From contig MVIG01000018.1 of assembly GCA_002086835.1 (NCBI GenBank), positions 1 through 64,000 of the forward strand: DNA of 64,000 nt, in the 5' to 3' direction. The stretch is from Mycolicibacterium porcinum. Its GTDB lineage: Bacteria; Actinomycetota; Actinomycetes; Mycobacteriales; Mycobacteriaceae. Under the pieces are notes generated by a model. It was not told the DNA's origin. It searched no databases and saw nothing but the letters and a program-made list of their open reading frames with translations. This document shows, one piece after another, positions 24,918 to 36,900 of this stretch; the first letter of the stretch is position 1, and every line of letters starts with the position of its first letter. Both the position numbers and the translations under genes were made by a program.

Positions 24918-27900
24918 GTCGTGTCACCTTCCTGGTCCTGATCTTGCGGGCCGCCGTCGTCGGGCCCTCTCATCCGCGGCAGATCGGGCGGATTATCCGG
25001 ATCGATGCCGAGCTCTGCGTTCACACTGCCACGGCTGCGCGTGGAGCTGGCAATGATGGCCTCATAGATCTCGTCACCGACGCGGCCCTTCGCCCGGTTT
25101 CGCTCCACGAGATCCTCGAACGTCGGGTTCTGTTCGTTCTCGTTCAGCCAGTCAGCCGTGGCGCGGTCTGCCATCAGGGACCGGGTCCAGCTGCGGATGG
25201 TCGCCCGCATCCCGTACATGGTCCTGGCGCGTTCCTCGACGCTCACGCCGTCGCGCAGAAGTTGGTCCCGCAGTTCCCGCATCCGCAGTTCGTAGTTGGT
25301 GTAGACGGTGCGGGTCTCCTCGTTGGTCAGCGTCCCCGCCGAGTAGTGACTGTGGGTGGCGGCGTCGATGATGGCGTTGTACACGTCGTCACCGGTGAGC
25401 CCCTTGCGTTCGTACCGGGCCACGAGGTCTTCGAAGCTGGGATTGCTCTCGTTGGCCGCCATCCAGTCCGCCGCCGCGCGGTTCTCCATCAGTTCCCGGG
25501 TCCAGGACCGCAACGAACTGCGCAACCCGGACAGCTGCCTGGCCCGGTCTTCGGCGCTGACGCCGTCACGGACCAGCTGCTCGTTGAGCGAGCGCAGACC
25601 GAGCTCGAACTGCGAGTACACCGCACCGGTTTCGATGTCGGTCAGGCTGCCGGGAGCCAGCCGGCTGTGCGTCGAGCTGTCGATGATCGCCTCGAAGATC
25701 GCGTCGCCGGCCAGGCCGCGTTCGGCGTTGCGGGCGACGAGATCCTCGAAGGTCGGGTTGACCGTGGCGCGGGCCAGGAACTCCGCGGCCTCCCGGTTGC
25801 TCATCAGGTCATAGGCCCACGCGCGCAACGAGTTCCGCAGCTCCGACAGCCGACGCGCGCGTTCTTCGGTGCTGACGCCGGCTTCGGCCAGTTGATCGTT
25901 GAGCTCACGCATCCGTGCTTCGCCCTGGCTGAACGCCGCGATCGACTGGCCCTCCGACAGTGTCCCGGAGGCATGGTCGGGTAAGCCGAGGACTCGGATC
26001 GGATCGCTGTCGAACCCGGCCGGTCCTGGTTCGGGATGGCCCTTCACATCCCCGACGGAATCGGCGGCCTGCATACCGAGCTGCAGCGGCACATCGTGCA
26101 ACGGCCGTATCGCCTCACCGTTCTCGTCGAGGTAGCCGACGGCGGTGCGGTCCACCGCGCCGACCCACTCCGGCGGCCAGGGTGAGTACTGCCTGGTCCG
26201 CGGGTCGTAGAGCTGCACCTGTCGGCCATCGGTGACGGCGAGGTAGGCGTGGGCCTCCCGCTGGGGCCCGTCGGACGTCCAGCGCGACACCACGATTGCC
26301 GATGATCCGGCCGGCCGGCCCAACAGTTCGGCCTCGATGTCGTCATGCGTCGCGAACTCGGAGCGGGACTGCGCCGCCTCGAACAGCGCCCAGGCCGGCA
26401 CACCGGTCCTCGACGGAGCGATGGGCACGGTGAAGTGCCCGGGATAGATCCGCGACAACTCGCCGGCCACGCCGTACGCACAGTTGTCGAGGGCCGCGGA
26501 CGGAGCGTTCCCGCGCCCCAACAGGTTCTTCACCCACCCCTTCAGACCGGTGGGGGCCGGAGCAACCGATGCCGGATCGAGGTACTTGACGTAGTGCACA
26601 CCGTTGCTGTGTTTCCCGGCAGCGCCGTCCAGCAGCCGCTGGCCCAGATCCGGGTCCTCACGGGTGGCCAGGTTGGCCAGGTCGATGGGCTCCGGCAGGC
26701 GCGGATTACTCGGATCCAACTGTGAAACAAGCTGATTCAGACGATCCCTGGCTTCGTCGCCGACGTCCTCACGCAGCCTTAGGGCCGACTGCTTCACCCT
26801 GTCGAGCGATTGCTGCAGCTGGGCGGGCCTGGGATCCCAGGCGTAACCGCGTCGGGCGAAGGCGAAACTGCCCTTGTCATGCGTCGTGAGTTGGATGTGA
26901 TCGAAGCCGGAGCGCACGTACAGGCGTTCGAGTTCGTGGGTCACGGCCTTGGAGAACCCTTTGCCGCGCAACGGCGTGCCGTCGGGAAGCTTCTCATTGA
27001 TCACAAGGCCGGTGTGATAAGCGACGAGGTTGCCCGCTCCGTCCCTGTCGAACGACCGCTGGATGGTCCCGATCTTGTTCTCGCCGTGGAAGATATCACC
27101 GGTCAGCATGACGTCGCCGGGCAGGTTCTCGGCGCGGAACTGAATGCGGTACGGCCCGTACCTTCCAGACAGGTCCCGGGCGAGCTGGCGGACCCGGGCA
27201 TGATCAGATGCGTTGTCGACCACATCGCCCAGCGGTTCGGCGTAGCGGGTGTCGACGAGCCGGGTGGCCGGATCTTGGGCGCGATACTCGGCCTGCCGCC
27301 GGGCGAAGTCCGGATCTGTCTGCGGGCCTTGCACATTGCCGACCGCATCGGCGGCGTCGAGCTGCAACGGGACGTCGACGGTCATCGGGCCGACCGGATC
27401 GCCGTTGGTCTGCAGATAGCCGACAGCGGTCTGGGTCACCGCGTGCTGACCCCAGTGCGGGGGCCACGGCGAGTACTTCCGGGTGTGCGGGTCGTAGAGC
27501 TGCACCTTCCCGTCCACCTTGACGGCCAGGTAGGCGTGACCGCCCTGTGACCCGCCGGCCCATTGCGAGGTCAGTACGGCCACCCGCAGCGACGGGTCGC
27601 CCAGCAGTGTCGCTTCGACCTCGTCATATGTCGCGAACCGGGCATCGGATCCGACCGCCTGGAACAGCGCCCGCGCGGGCACACCGCGCCGCGAGGGCCT
27701 GATGTCCAGACCGAACGTGCGGCCCTCGAACAACGACGACAACTCTTCGGTGACGGTGACGGCGCAGTTGGGCGGTCGGCGCCACAGCACATTCCAAAAT
27801 CGTCGGCCCCCGACCCGATCTCCGGCCGGTTCGACGGTGCGCAGCACCGGCGCGTGCCGACTGCGGCCCAGTTCGGTGCGGTGCTGCTCTGTGGTGACGG

Positions 27901-30900
27901 CATCGGTCCGCCCGGCTGCGACACGGCCGAGGTTTGTCGTCGCCTCGGTGTTCAGGAAGTACGTGTGATGGGTGCCGCCTGTCAGCGGGCGGTTCATCGA
28001 AGCCGCGGGTTCGGCGGTGAGCCGCACGGCACCAAAGGAATCCATCGCTGGGTCGGTGCCGAGGCCGATCCCGAGGATCCGTCCGTTGGATCCGCCGCCG
28101 CGCCCGCCCAACGCGGTCACCACATCTCGTGCCGACGACGCGGCGAAGACGTTCTCGGCACCGATGCCGAATTCCCCGGCAGTGCGCACCGGGCCCGCTC
28201 CGGGTGATCCGACCAGGGACACGGTGCGGACGTGGCCGGCGAATCTGCCGTCCCGGCCGGCGTATCCGGTAGTGGTCGAGCCATAGGAGTAGCCGAAGAC
28301 ATGGTTGCCGGCGAAGTGGCTGCCGTCGTCGGCGAGCGCGTCGCGGGCCGCGTTGAATGCCCTGATGTCGCTGTAGAGGATGTCGCCACCGGTGCGGGCC
28401 ATGCCGTGGCCTGCCGCCCGCGCGATGCTCCAGCCGCTCGGGGCGTCGTACCCGATCCACGCGATCGACGCCGCCGACAAACCCGGATTCTGCTGTTGCA
28501 CGGCCTGCAGGTGATGCAGCGCCGAGGTGGCGTTGAAGCCCAGCATCGAGTCCACCGTGCTGGCGACACCCGGCACGTGCCACGACACCGATTCCGCGGT
28601 GTACGGATCAGCGCCATAGCTGAGCACTGCGCGTCCGTCGCCACCGAACTCCGATACGTCAAGCGCCAACAGCATCGGAGGTTCCAGCCCGGCCCGCACC
28701 GCATCGCCATCGGCCTTGCGTATCGCGAGGTCCAGTTTGTCCATGCGGCGCAGCAGTTTCCGCTCGGCGCGCGTCGGCCGTTCTCCTCGGTCTGCCTTAG
28801 ACCGGACGGTGTCGGCCTCGTGGCGCAGTTGCTCCAGCACCGTGCGGTTCGCGCGGTTCCGGTCCGCCGCGTCGATGCCTTCGGCATTGCCGATGTGCTG
28901 CGGGTACGCCGCGATGAGGTCGTTGCGCTGTTCTTCGTTCAGGCCTGACCACCAGCGGGCGTTGTTGGCCGCACGTGCCGAGGCCTCCTCGGCCGGACCG
29001 CGCGGGTTACGCAGCTCATCGGGCCGCACCGGCGGGATTCGGCGTGCCAGCGCGTCGTCGGCCTTCTGTTGGATCGCCTGGCGATCAGCCGTTTCCGACG
29101 TGCTGACGGTGTCAGGAACTGGCGCGGAATGCTGTTGTGACGCAGGCTCACCCACGAGGGTGCCGGTCCGGCCCGGGTGGTCGGTGGCCACCCAGTCCAC
29201 CCCGAGGTCCCGCGCGAACTGCACGTCGGCTTCGTTGTTGACGGTCCAGCAGTAGGTGGCCAATCCTCGTGCGGCCGCGGCCCCGACGAGCTCGGGATTG
29301 TTGCGCAGCGTTTCGATCGACGGGCCGATGGCCGTGGCGCCCACGACGCCGGCCAGGTATCGGGCCGACGGGCCCAACAGCACAGTGGGGACATTCGGGG
29401 CGGCCATTCGGACCCGCACCAGCGCATCGGGGTAGAACGAGATAACCGCAGCCTTGACCAACTGGTCGGGGCCCGGATCGGTCAGCCCGTGCCGTTCCAG
29501 GGCGGCGACCACCTCGCGTTCGATCTTCAAGCCGTGCTGCGCAGGGTGTTTGGTCTCGATGAACAACGTCACGGGACGGTCGGCGTCCTGGGCGAGTTGG
29601 ATGAACTCGTCGAGTGTCAGAATGCCGTGGCCGTTGTAGTCGAGCGCCTGCAGCTCGGCCAGCGTCATGTCGCCGACGCGGCCGGTGCCGTTCGACGTGC
29701 GGTCCACGGTCTTGTCGTGGATGAGCACCAGTTCACCGTCTTTGGTGAGCCGGACATCGCATTCCAGGGCGTCCGCCCCCTGCCGCAGCGCTTCGGAGTA
29801 CGCAGCCCGGGTCTGCTCGGGGAAGTCGTGGGATGCCCCCCGGTGCGCCACCACCTGCGTCGCCGGACGCTCGGTGGGAGTCCGTGAGTCAGCCTGGGTG
29901 ACAACGTGGTTCCCGGTGAACGGCCCCGGCTCCCCCAAGGACTCACGGGTGGCGTGGAACGCGGCGAGTTCCTGGTGCAGCGCCCCGGTGTCGCCGATCC
30001 ACGCGATGGCGGCGGAATCCGGTGATCCCTGCAGTCCGTCGAGTGCGCGGGCCGTGACGGCGCCCAGCTGCTCGATAGATCCGCGGGCGGTCTGCCAGGT
30101 CACGTTCGAAGCGTGGAAGGGGTCGGCGCCGAAGCTGACGACGGCGTGCCCACCGCCGTCGAAGGCCGAGGTGTCCAACGCGAGCACCATCGGGGCGTCC
30201 AGACCGGCCCGCGCCGCGTCCGCGTCGGCCTTACGCACCGCGAGGTCCAGCCGGTCGATGCGCTGCAGGAAGGCACGTTCCTCGCGGGTGGTGGAGCCGA
30301 ACTGATCGAGCTTGGTCCGGATGTGATCGGCGCGGTCTCGATAGTGCTGCAGTGCATCCCGATTGGCGGTATCGCGCTCGGCAGCCGTCCGGGTGTCGAC
30401 ATTGCCGTTGGCCAGCCCATCCGGGACGCCCTGGACCCGGCCGATGGCCGACGCCGCGAACTGGTTGTACCACCGTCCCTTGTGGAGCGGTTCGCCGTGG
30501 CTGTCCAGATAGCCGACAGCGGTCTGAGTTACCGCGTCCTGCCCCCAGTGCGGTGGCCATCCCGAATACCGGCGCGTGTGTGGGTCGTAGAGACGCACCC
30601 GGCCGTCGACGTTGACCGCCATGTACGCGTGGCCGACGGGCTGTCCGCCACTCCAGCGCGACGCCAGCACCGCCATCGTGCCCGAGGGCCGGCTCAGCAG
30701 CTCCCGCTCGATGTCCGCGTACGTCGCGAAATCAGCGCGTGACCCGAACGCTCGGAACATCGCCCGCGCGGGTGTGCCCCGGCGTGAGGGTGCGTCATCG
30801 AGCTGGATCCTCCTGCCGGTCCGGGCCCGCACCTCGTCGACCAGGGCCTGAGCGCAGTCGTTGCCGCGGGTCCAGCGCGGGATGCGGTTCCGTTGGTGAG

Positions 30901-33900
30901 TGTCGGTCGGGTGAAAGACACCCGGATCGTCGTCGAGCCGCATGACCGGCCGGGCCGCCGCGGGTTCGATGGTGCGGGAACGGCTTTCGTCGAGGGTACG
31001 GTGCGGCTCGGCGTGAACGTCGTCGTAGTTTCCGGCGGCTATGCGGCCGATGTTGGTCAGCGACTCGGTACGGACCGCGTGTGACGGAGTGACCAGCCAT
31101 TGCCGGGTGCCTGGGCCGTCGGTTTCGAGGAAGTCAAAGTAGGCGTTGTGCGTCGTCAGGGTGTCTTTGCGGTCCATCGATGCCGGGAACTCGCCGCTGA
31201 CCCGTTGCGCCCCGAACGTGTCCATCGCCGGGTCGGTACCGAGTCCGGTTCCGAAGCGCCCCATCGAACCCGGCGTCCGGCCGCCAAGGCCGGTGACGAA
31301 GTCTCGCGACGACGAGACCACGAAAACCCTGCCCTCGTCGAGACCGAAATCTCCGGCATGCTGCAGCGAGCCGGTACCCGGCGAACCGACCAGCGTCACC
31401 GTGGTGACGTGCGGGGCCAGCCGCCCGTCGACACCGGCGTAGCTTGTGGTGGTCGAGCCGTACGAGTGGCCGAATACGTGGTTACCCCGGAAATGGCTGC
31501 CGTCCCCGGCGAATTCATCCCGAACCGCGGTGAACGTACTGATGTCGGTGTAGAGCATCTCGCCGCCACGTTGCGCCAAGGCGGTGCCCGCCACCCTCGC
31601 CGACGCCGATCCGTTCGGTGCGTCGTAACCCAGCCAGGCGATCGAGGCGGACGACAACGACGGATTCTCGGCGTGCACCGACTGCTGAATGTTCAACGCG
31701 CAGTGCATGATGTAGTCGAGCTTGTCCAGCTGCGAGCCCAGGCCGGGCACATACCACGACACCGAGTCCGCCGTGTACGGGTCGGATCCGAAGCTCACCA
31801 GCGCCCGGCCGTCACCGCCGAAGGCACCGATGTCCAGCGCCAGCAACAGCGGCCGGCCTTCCCCGGCCGCCTGGGCGGCATCGTCGGCCCGCTGCATCGC
31901 GGTTTCGAGCCGGTTGATCCGAACCAGGAAGGCTTCTTCCTTCGGAGTGGTTTTCCCGCCCGCGTCGAGTTTGGCCTGCACCTCGGCGGCCTCTCTGGCA
32001 TGTTGTCGCAGTACCTCACGGTTGGCGTGATCGCGAACCGCCGAAGGGATGCCCTCGGCGTTGCCGATCTCCTGTGGGTAGGCGGCGACGAGAACATCGC
32101 GCTGCCCCGCTTCCAACCCGGCCCACCAGGCCGTGTTCCGCCGGGCCAGGGCGACCGCCTCGGGGCCGGTACCCACGGGATGCACCAGATCCGCGGCGGT
32201 CATTCGCGGATCCCGTTGTCTCAGTAGCGCATCCGCCGCAACCTGAACGTCGGACGGCACCGTCTCACCCGGACGCCATCGGGGATTCCACGGGCGACGC
32301 GGGCCGTCGCGGTCCGCATACGCATCGCCGTCCAGCCGCAACGGCCGTCCCTCGGCCGGATCAACCGTGCGCCCGTCCACGACCCGGCGGTGCTTTTCGC
32401 GGTCCAATCCGTCGGTGCGACCGGCGGCGATCCGTCCTGAGTTGGCCAGAGATTCGGAACGTACCGGTGCCCCGTCACCCTGGTCCACGTGGTGGTGGTA
32501 GCTCTTGTGCGTTCCTACGGTGCCCACGGTGTTCATCGAGGACGGGAACTCGGAGGTGACCCGAACCGCCCCGAAGGTATCGACGGCCGGGTCCATTCCC
32601 AGCCCACGCCCCGCGAACCGGCCGTCCTGGCCCGGCACCCGGCCACCGAACCCGGTGACCGGGTCCAGCGAGGAGGAGGCGACGAACACGTTGCCGGGTT
32701 CGAGCCCGAATTGGCCGGCGTGCTGCATCGGACCCGCGCCCGGGGACCCCATCAGGGTGATGGTCCTGACGTGTTTCGCCAGTTGCCCACCTTCGCCGGC
32801 GTAGCTGACGGTGGTCGAACCGTAGGAGTGTCCGAAGACATGGTTTCCGGTGAACTTGCTGCCGTCTCCGGCGACGACGTTGCGAGCGGCGTTGAACGCC
32901 TGGATATCGGAGTAGAGAATCTTCGCACCGTCCTGCGCCAACTTCGGGCTCAGTACCCGGCCGCTGGCCATGCCGTTCGGTGCGTCGTAGCCGATCCAGG
33001 CGATCGAGGTGGCCGCCAGCGTCGGATCCTCGTGCATCGTCGACTGCACGTGGTTCAGTGCGTTGCGCATGTTCACTTCGAGCTTGTCGATGGTCGTCGC
33101 GAATCCCGGCACCAACCACGACACCGAATCCGCGTGGTACGGGTCGGCACCGAAACTCACGACCGCGCGACCGTCGCCTCCGAATGCCGGCGGATCGAAC
33201 GCCAGCACCAGCGGCGCGTCGAGACCGGCCGCCGCGGCTTCGCGCCCCATCTGCTGCAAGCCGGCATCCAACCGGTTCACCCGAAGCAGGTTCTTCAGTT
33301 CGCTGTCGCTGGGCCGAACGCCGCGGTCGATCATCGACTGCACGTGGTGCTGGAAGCGTTGGATCGCAAGGCGGTTCGCCGTATCGCGATCCGTCGGCGG
33401 AATGCCCTCGGCATTGCCGATCCGCGCCGGATACGCGTCGATCAAGGTCGCCCGCTGGTCTGGTTCCAGAGACGACCACCATCGTGCATTGGCCTCGGCC
33501 CGCGACAGGGCAGCGTCGGCCCGGTTCAAGGGGTTGACGATGCCGTCGATGGCGACCGGCGGAATCCGCTGCTGCAACAGCCTGTTCGCAGCGTCGATGA
33601 CCTCCTTGCGGCGTGCCTGACCGCTGTCCTCGCTCTGCGACCAGTCGGGCTCGGCGACGGCCTGCTGCGGGTCACCGTCGACGTCGGAGGCCCGCCACCG
33701 CGGGTTCCACCAGTTGCGCCGCTGGCTGCCGCTGCGGGTCGCCGCGGGTTCGACGGTCTCGCGGCGGGTGCCGAACAAGCGGCCCGGCCGTTCGGCCACG
33801 GTGCGGTGTTCTTCGAACCGGAGCGCGTCGAGGTTTCCGGAAGCGATGCGGCCGAGGTTGGCCAGCGATTCAGAGGGGAGCGCGCGTGATGGTGTGACCA

Positions 33901-36900
33901 GCCATTGCCGGGTACCAGGTCCGTCGGTCTCCTGGAAGTCGAAATACGCGTTGTGGGTGGAGGTGGTGTCCTTGCGGTCCATCGACGCCGGGAACTCGGC
34001 GCGAATCCGCTGTGCGCCAAAGGTATCCATCGCCGGGTCGGTGCCGAGTCCACGTCCGAGGCGGCCGTGCGAGTCCGATGTCCGCCCCCCGAGGCCTGTG
34101 ACGAAATCCCGAGAGGACGATGCGACGAACACCCGGTCGGTGTTGATGCCGAAATCCCGGGCATGGCTCAGCGGGCCTGCGCCCGGTGAACCGATCAGCG
34201 TCACCGTCTCGATGTGGTCGGCGAGCCTGCCGCCGCGGCCGGCGAAGCTGGTCGTCGTCGACCCGTACGAATGCCCGAACACATGGTTGCCCTTGAAATG
34301 GCTGCCGTCATCGGCCAAGGCATCCCGCGCCGCGTTGAACGCGCTGATGTCGGCGTGCAGGATGTCACCGCCGGCCTCCGCCAGATCGGTACTCCCGACC
34401 TTCAGCGTCGCCGAACCGTTCGGCGCGTCGTAACCCAGCCAGGCGATCGAGGCCGCCGCCATCGACGGGTTCTCACTCTGCGTCGACTGCAGGATGTTCA
34501 ACGCGCAGTGCATGATGTAGTCGAGCTTGTCGACCTGAGCACCCAGCCCGGGCACGTACCACGACACCGAATCCGCCACATACGGGTCGGCACCGAAACT
34601 CACCAGCACCCGGCCGTCACCGCCGAAGGCAGGCGGATCGAACGCCAGGATGAGTGGCTCCCCCACCCCCGCCTGCCGGGCCGCCGCGTCCGCCCGTTGC
34701 AGGGCGCTCTCGAGCTTGTTCACCCGGAGCAGGAAGTCGAGCTGCGTGTTGTCCGGCTTGGCGCCGGCATCGATCAGCGCTTGAACGGAGGCCGCACGGT
34801 CCAGGTAGCGTTGCAGCACACGGCGATTGGCATCATTACGCACGTCGGCGGGGATGCCCTCGGCGTTGCCGATCTGGAACGGGTGGGCGTTCAGAAGTGC
34901 TTGCTGCTGATCCGGCGACAACCCCGACCACCACGCCGCGTTGGCCCGGGCCCGGGCCGCGGCCTGCGGCTCGTCTCCCAGCGAGGTGGTCAGCCCGTCG
35001 ATGGACACCTGCGGGTCTCGTTGTCGCAGAGCGTCGGCCACTACCGGGTCGGTGGCGCGGGTGACCTCGCCCGGGTGCCACCGTGGGTTCCACCGGCGCA
35101 GTTCCTTGGCCTGTTCGGTGTCCGTCTCGCTGTCCAGCCGCAGCGGCCGTCCGGCTGCCGGATCCACGGTGCGTCCGTCGACGACCCGCCGGTAGCCCTC
35201 CCGATGCACAGTCTCCGCCTGCCCGGCGGCGATCCGACCGAAGTTGGCCAGCGATTCCGTGCGTACCCGTGGGTCGGCGTCGCCCGGCATGTACTGGTAG
35301 TAGCTTCTGTGCGTCCCGACCGCGCTCAGGTCGTTCATCGAATCAGGGAACTGCGCGGTAATCCGGACCGCACCAAAGTCTTTCATCGCCGGATCGAGGC
35401 CGAGGCCGCGCCCGAGGAACCGGCCATTCTGTCCCGGTGTGCGCCCGCCCAGGCCGGTGACCGGGTCCAGCGACGACGACGCGACGAAAACGTTCTGAGC
35501 GCCGATCCCGAATCCGCTGGCGTGCCGGATCGGACCCGCGCCCGGTGAACCGAGCAGCGTCACCGTGCTGATGTCTTCGGCCAGTCGTCTGCCCTTACCC
35601 GCGTAGCTCGCGGTCGTCGAGCCGTACGAGTGCGCGAAGATGTGGTTGTTGCGGAATTCGCTGCCGTCGCCGGCGGTGGTGTTGCGCGCGGCGTTGAACG
35701 CCCGGATGTCGCTGTAGAGAATCTCCCCGCCCTTGCGGGCCAAACCACGGGCGGCGACCCGAGGGATGGCCGCATCGTTGGGCGCGTCATAGCCGATCCA
35801 GGCGATCGACGCCGCCGCCAGGTCCGGGTTCTCCTGTTGCGTCGACTGCAGATGGTTCAGCGCATTGCGCATGTTGCCTTCAAGCTTGTCGATCGTCGTG
35901 GCGAACCCCGGCACCAACCACGACACCGAATCAGCCAGGTACGGGTCGGCGCCGAAGCTCACGATCGCCCGGCCGTCACCGCCGAAGGCCGGAGAATCGA
36001 ATGCCAGCACCAGCGGCGGGTCGATCCCGGCTGCCGCCGCTTCACCCTTCATCGTCGTCAGCGCATTGTGGAGGTTGTTCATGCGCCGCAGCAATCTGAG
36101 TTCACGCTTGGTGGGCTGCTCGCCACGATTGATCTTGCCCTGCACAAAATTTCGGGCGCGCTCGACGGAAAGACGGTTCGCCTTGTCGCGGGCCGTCGGC
36201 GGGATTCCCTCGGCATTGCCGATCTGTCTGGGGTAGGTCTCTATCAGCGCGTCGCGTTGTTCGTCGGACAGGCCCGCCCACCATCGGGCGTTGTCCTCGG
36301 CCCGGGTCACGGCATCATCGGCCTTGCCCAGCGGGTTGACCACCTCGTCGATGTCGACGGCTGGCTCCCGTTGCGCCAGAGCATTGTTCGCCGTCTCGCG
36401 GATGGTCGGCTCGACGGTGGCGTGCTCGGGAGGATCGGCCGGAGCGTCTGTCTCAGACGACGCCCCGAAGGCTTCGGTGGTGGGATCGACACCGAGGTTC
36501 ACCTCGACGACCGGGGTCCGCCCGTCGAGCGCGGCGGGCAACTCACGCGCCGACGATGCGACGCGGACGTTGCCGGGTTCCAGGCCGAACTCGGCGGCAC
36601 GGCGCACCGGCCCGGTCCCTGGCGAGTCGGTGAAGTTGATCGCGCGAATATCGTGTGCCAACCGGGCATCTCGCCCGGCATAGCTGACGGCGGTCGTGCC
36701 GTAGTCCTGCGCGAAGATGTGGTTCTCGCTGAAGTGGCCACCGTCGGCGGCCAAGGTGTCGCGCGCAGCGTTGAACGCCCGGATATCGCTGTAGAGGATG
36801 GCCCCGCCGTCGCGGGCGAGCTGGTGACCGGCTGCGCGCCAACGGTTCCAGCCGCTGGGCGTGTCGTAACCGAGCCACGCGATCGCGGCTGCCGTCTGTG

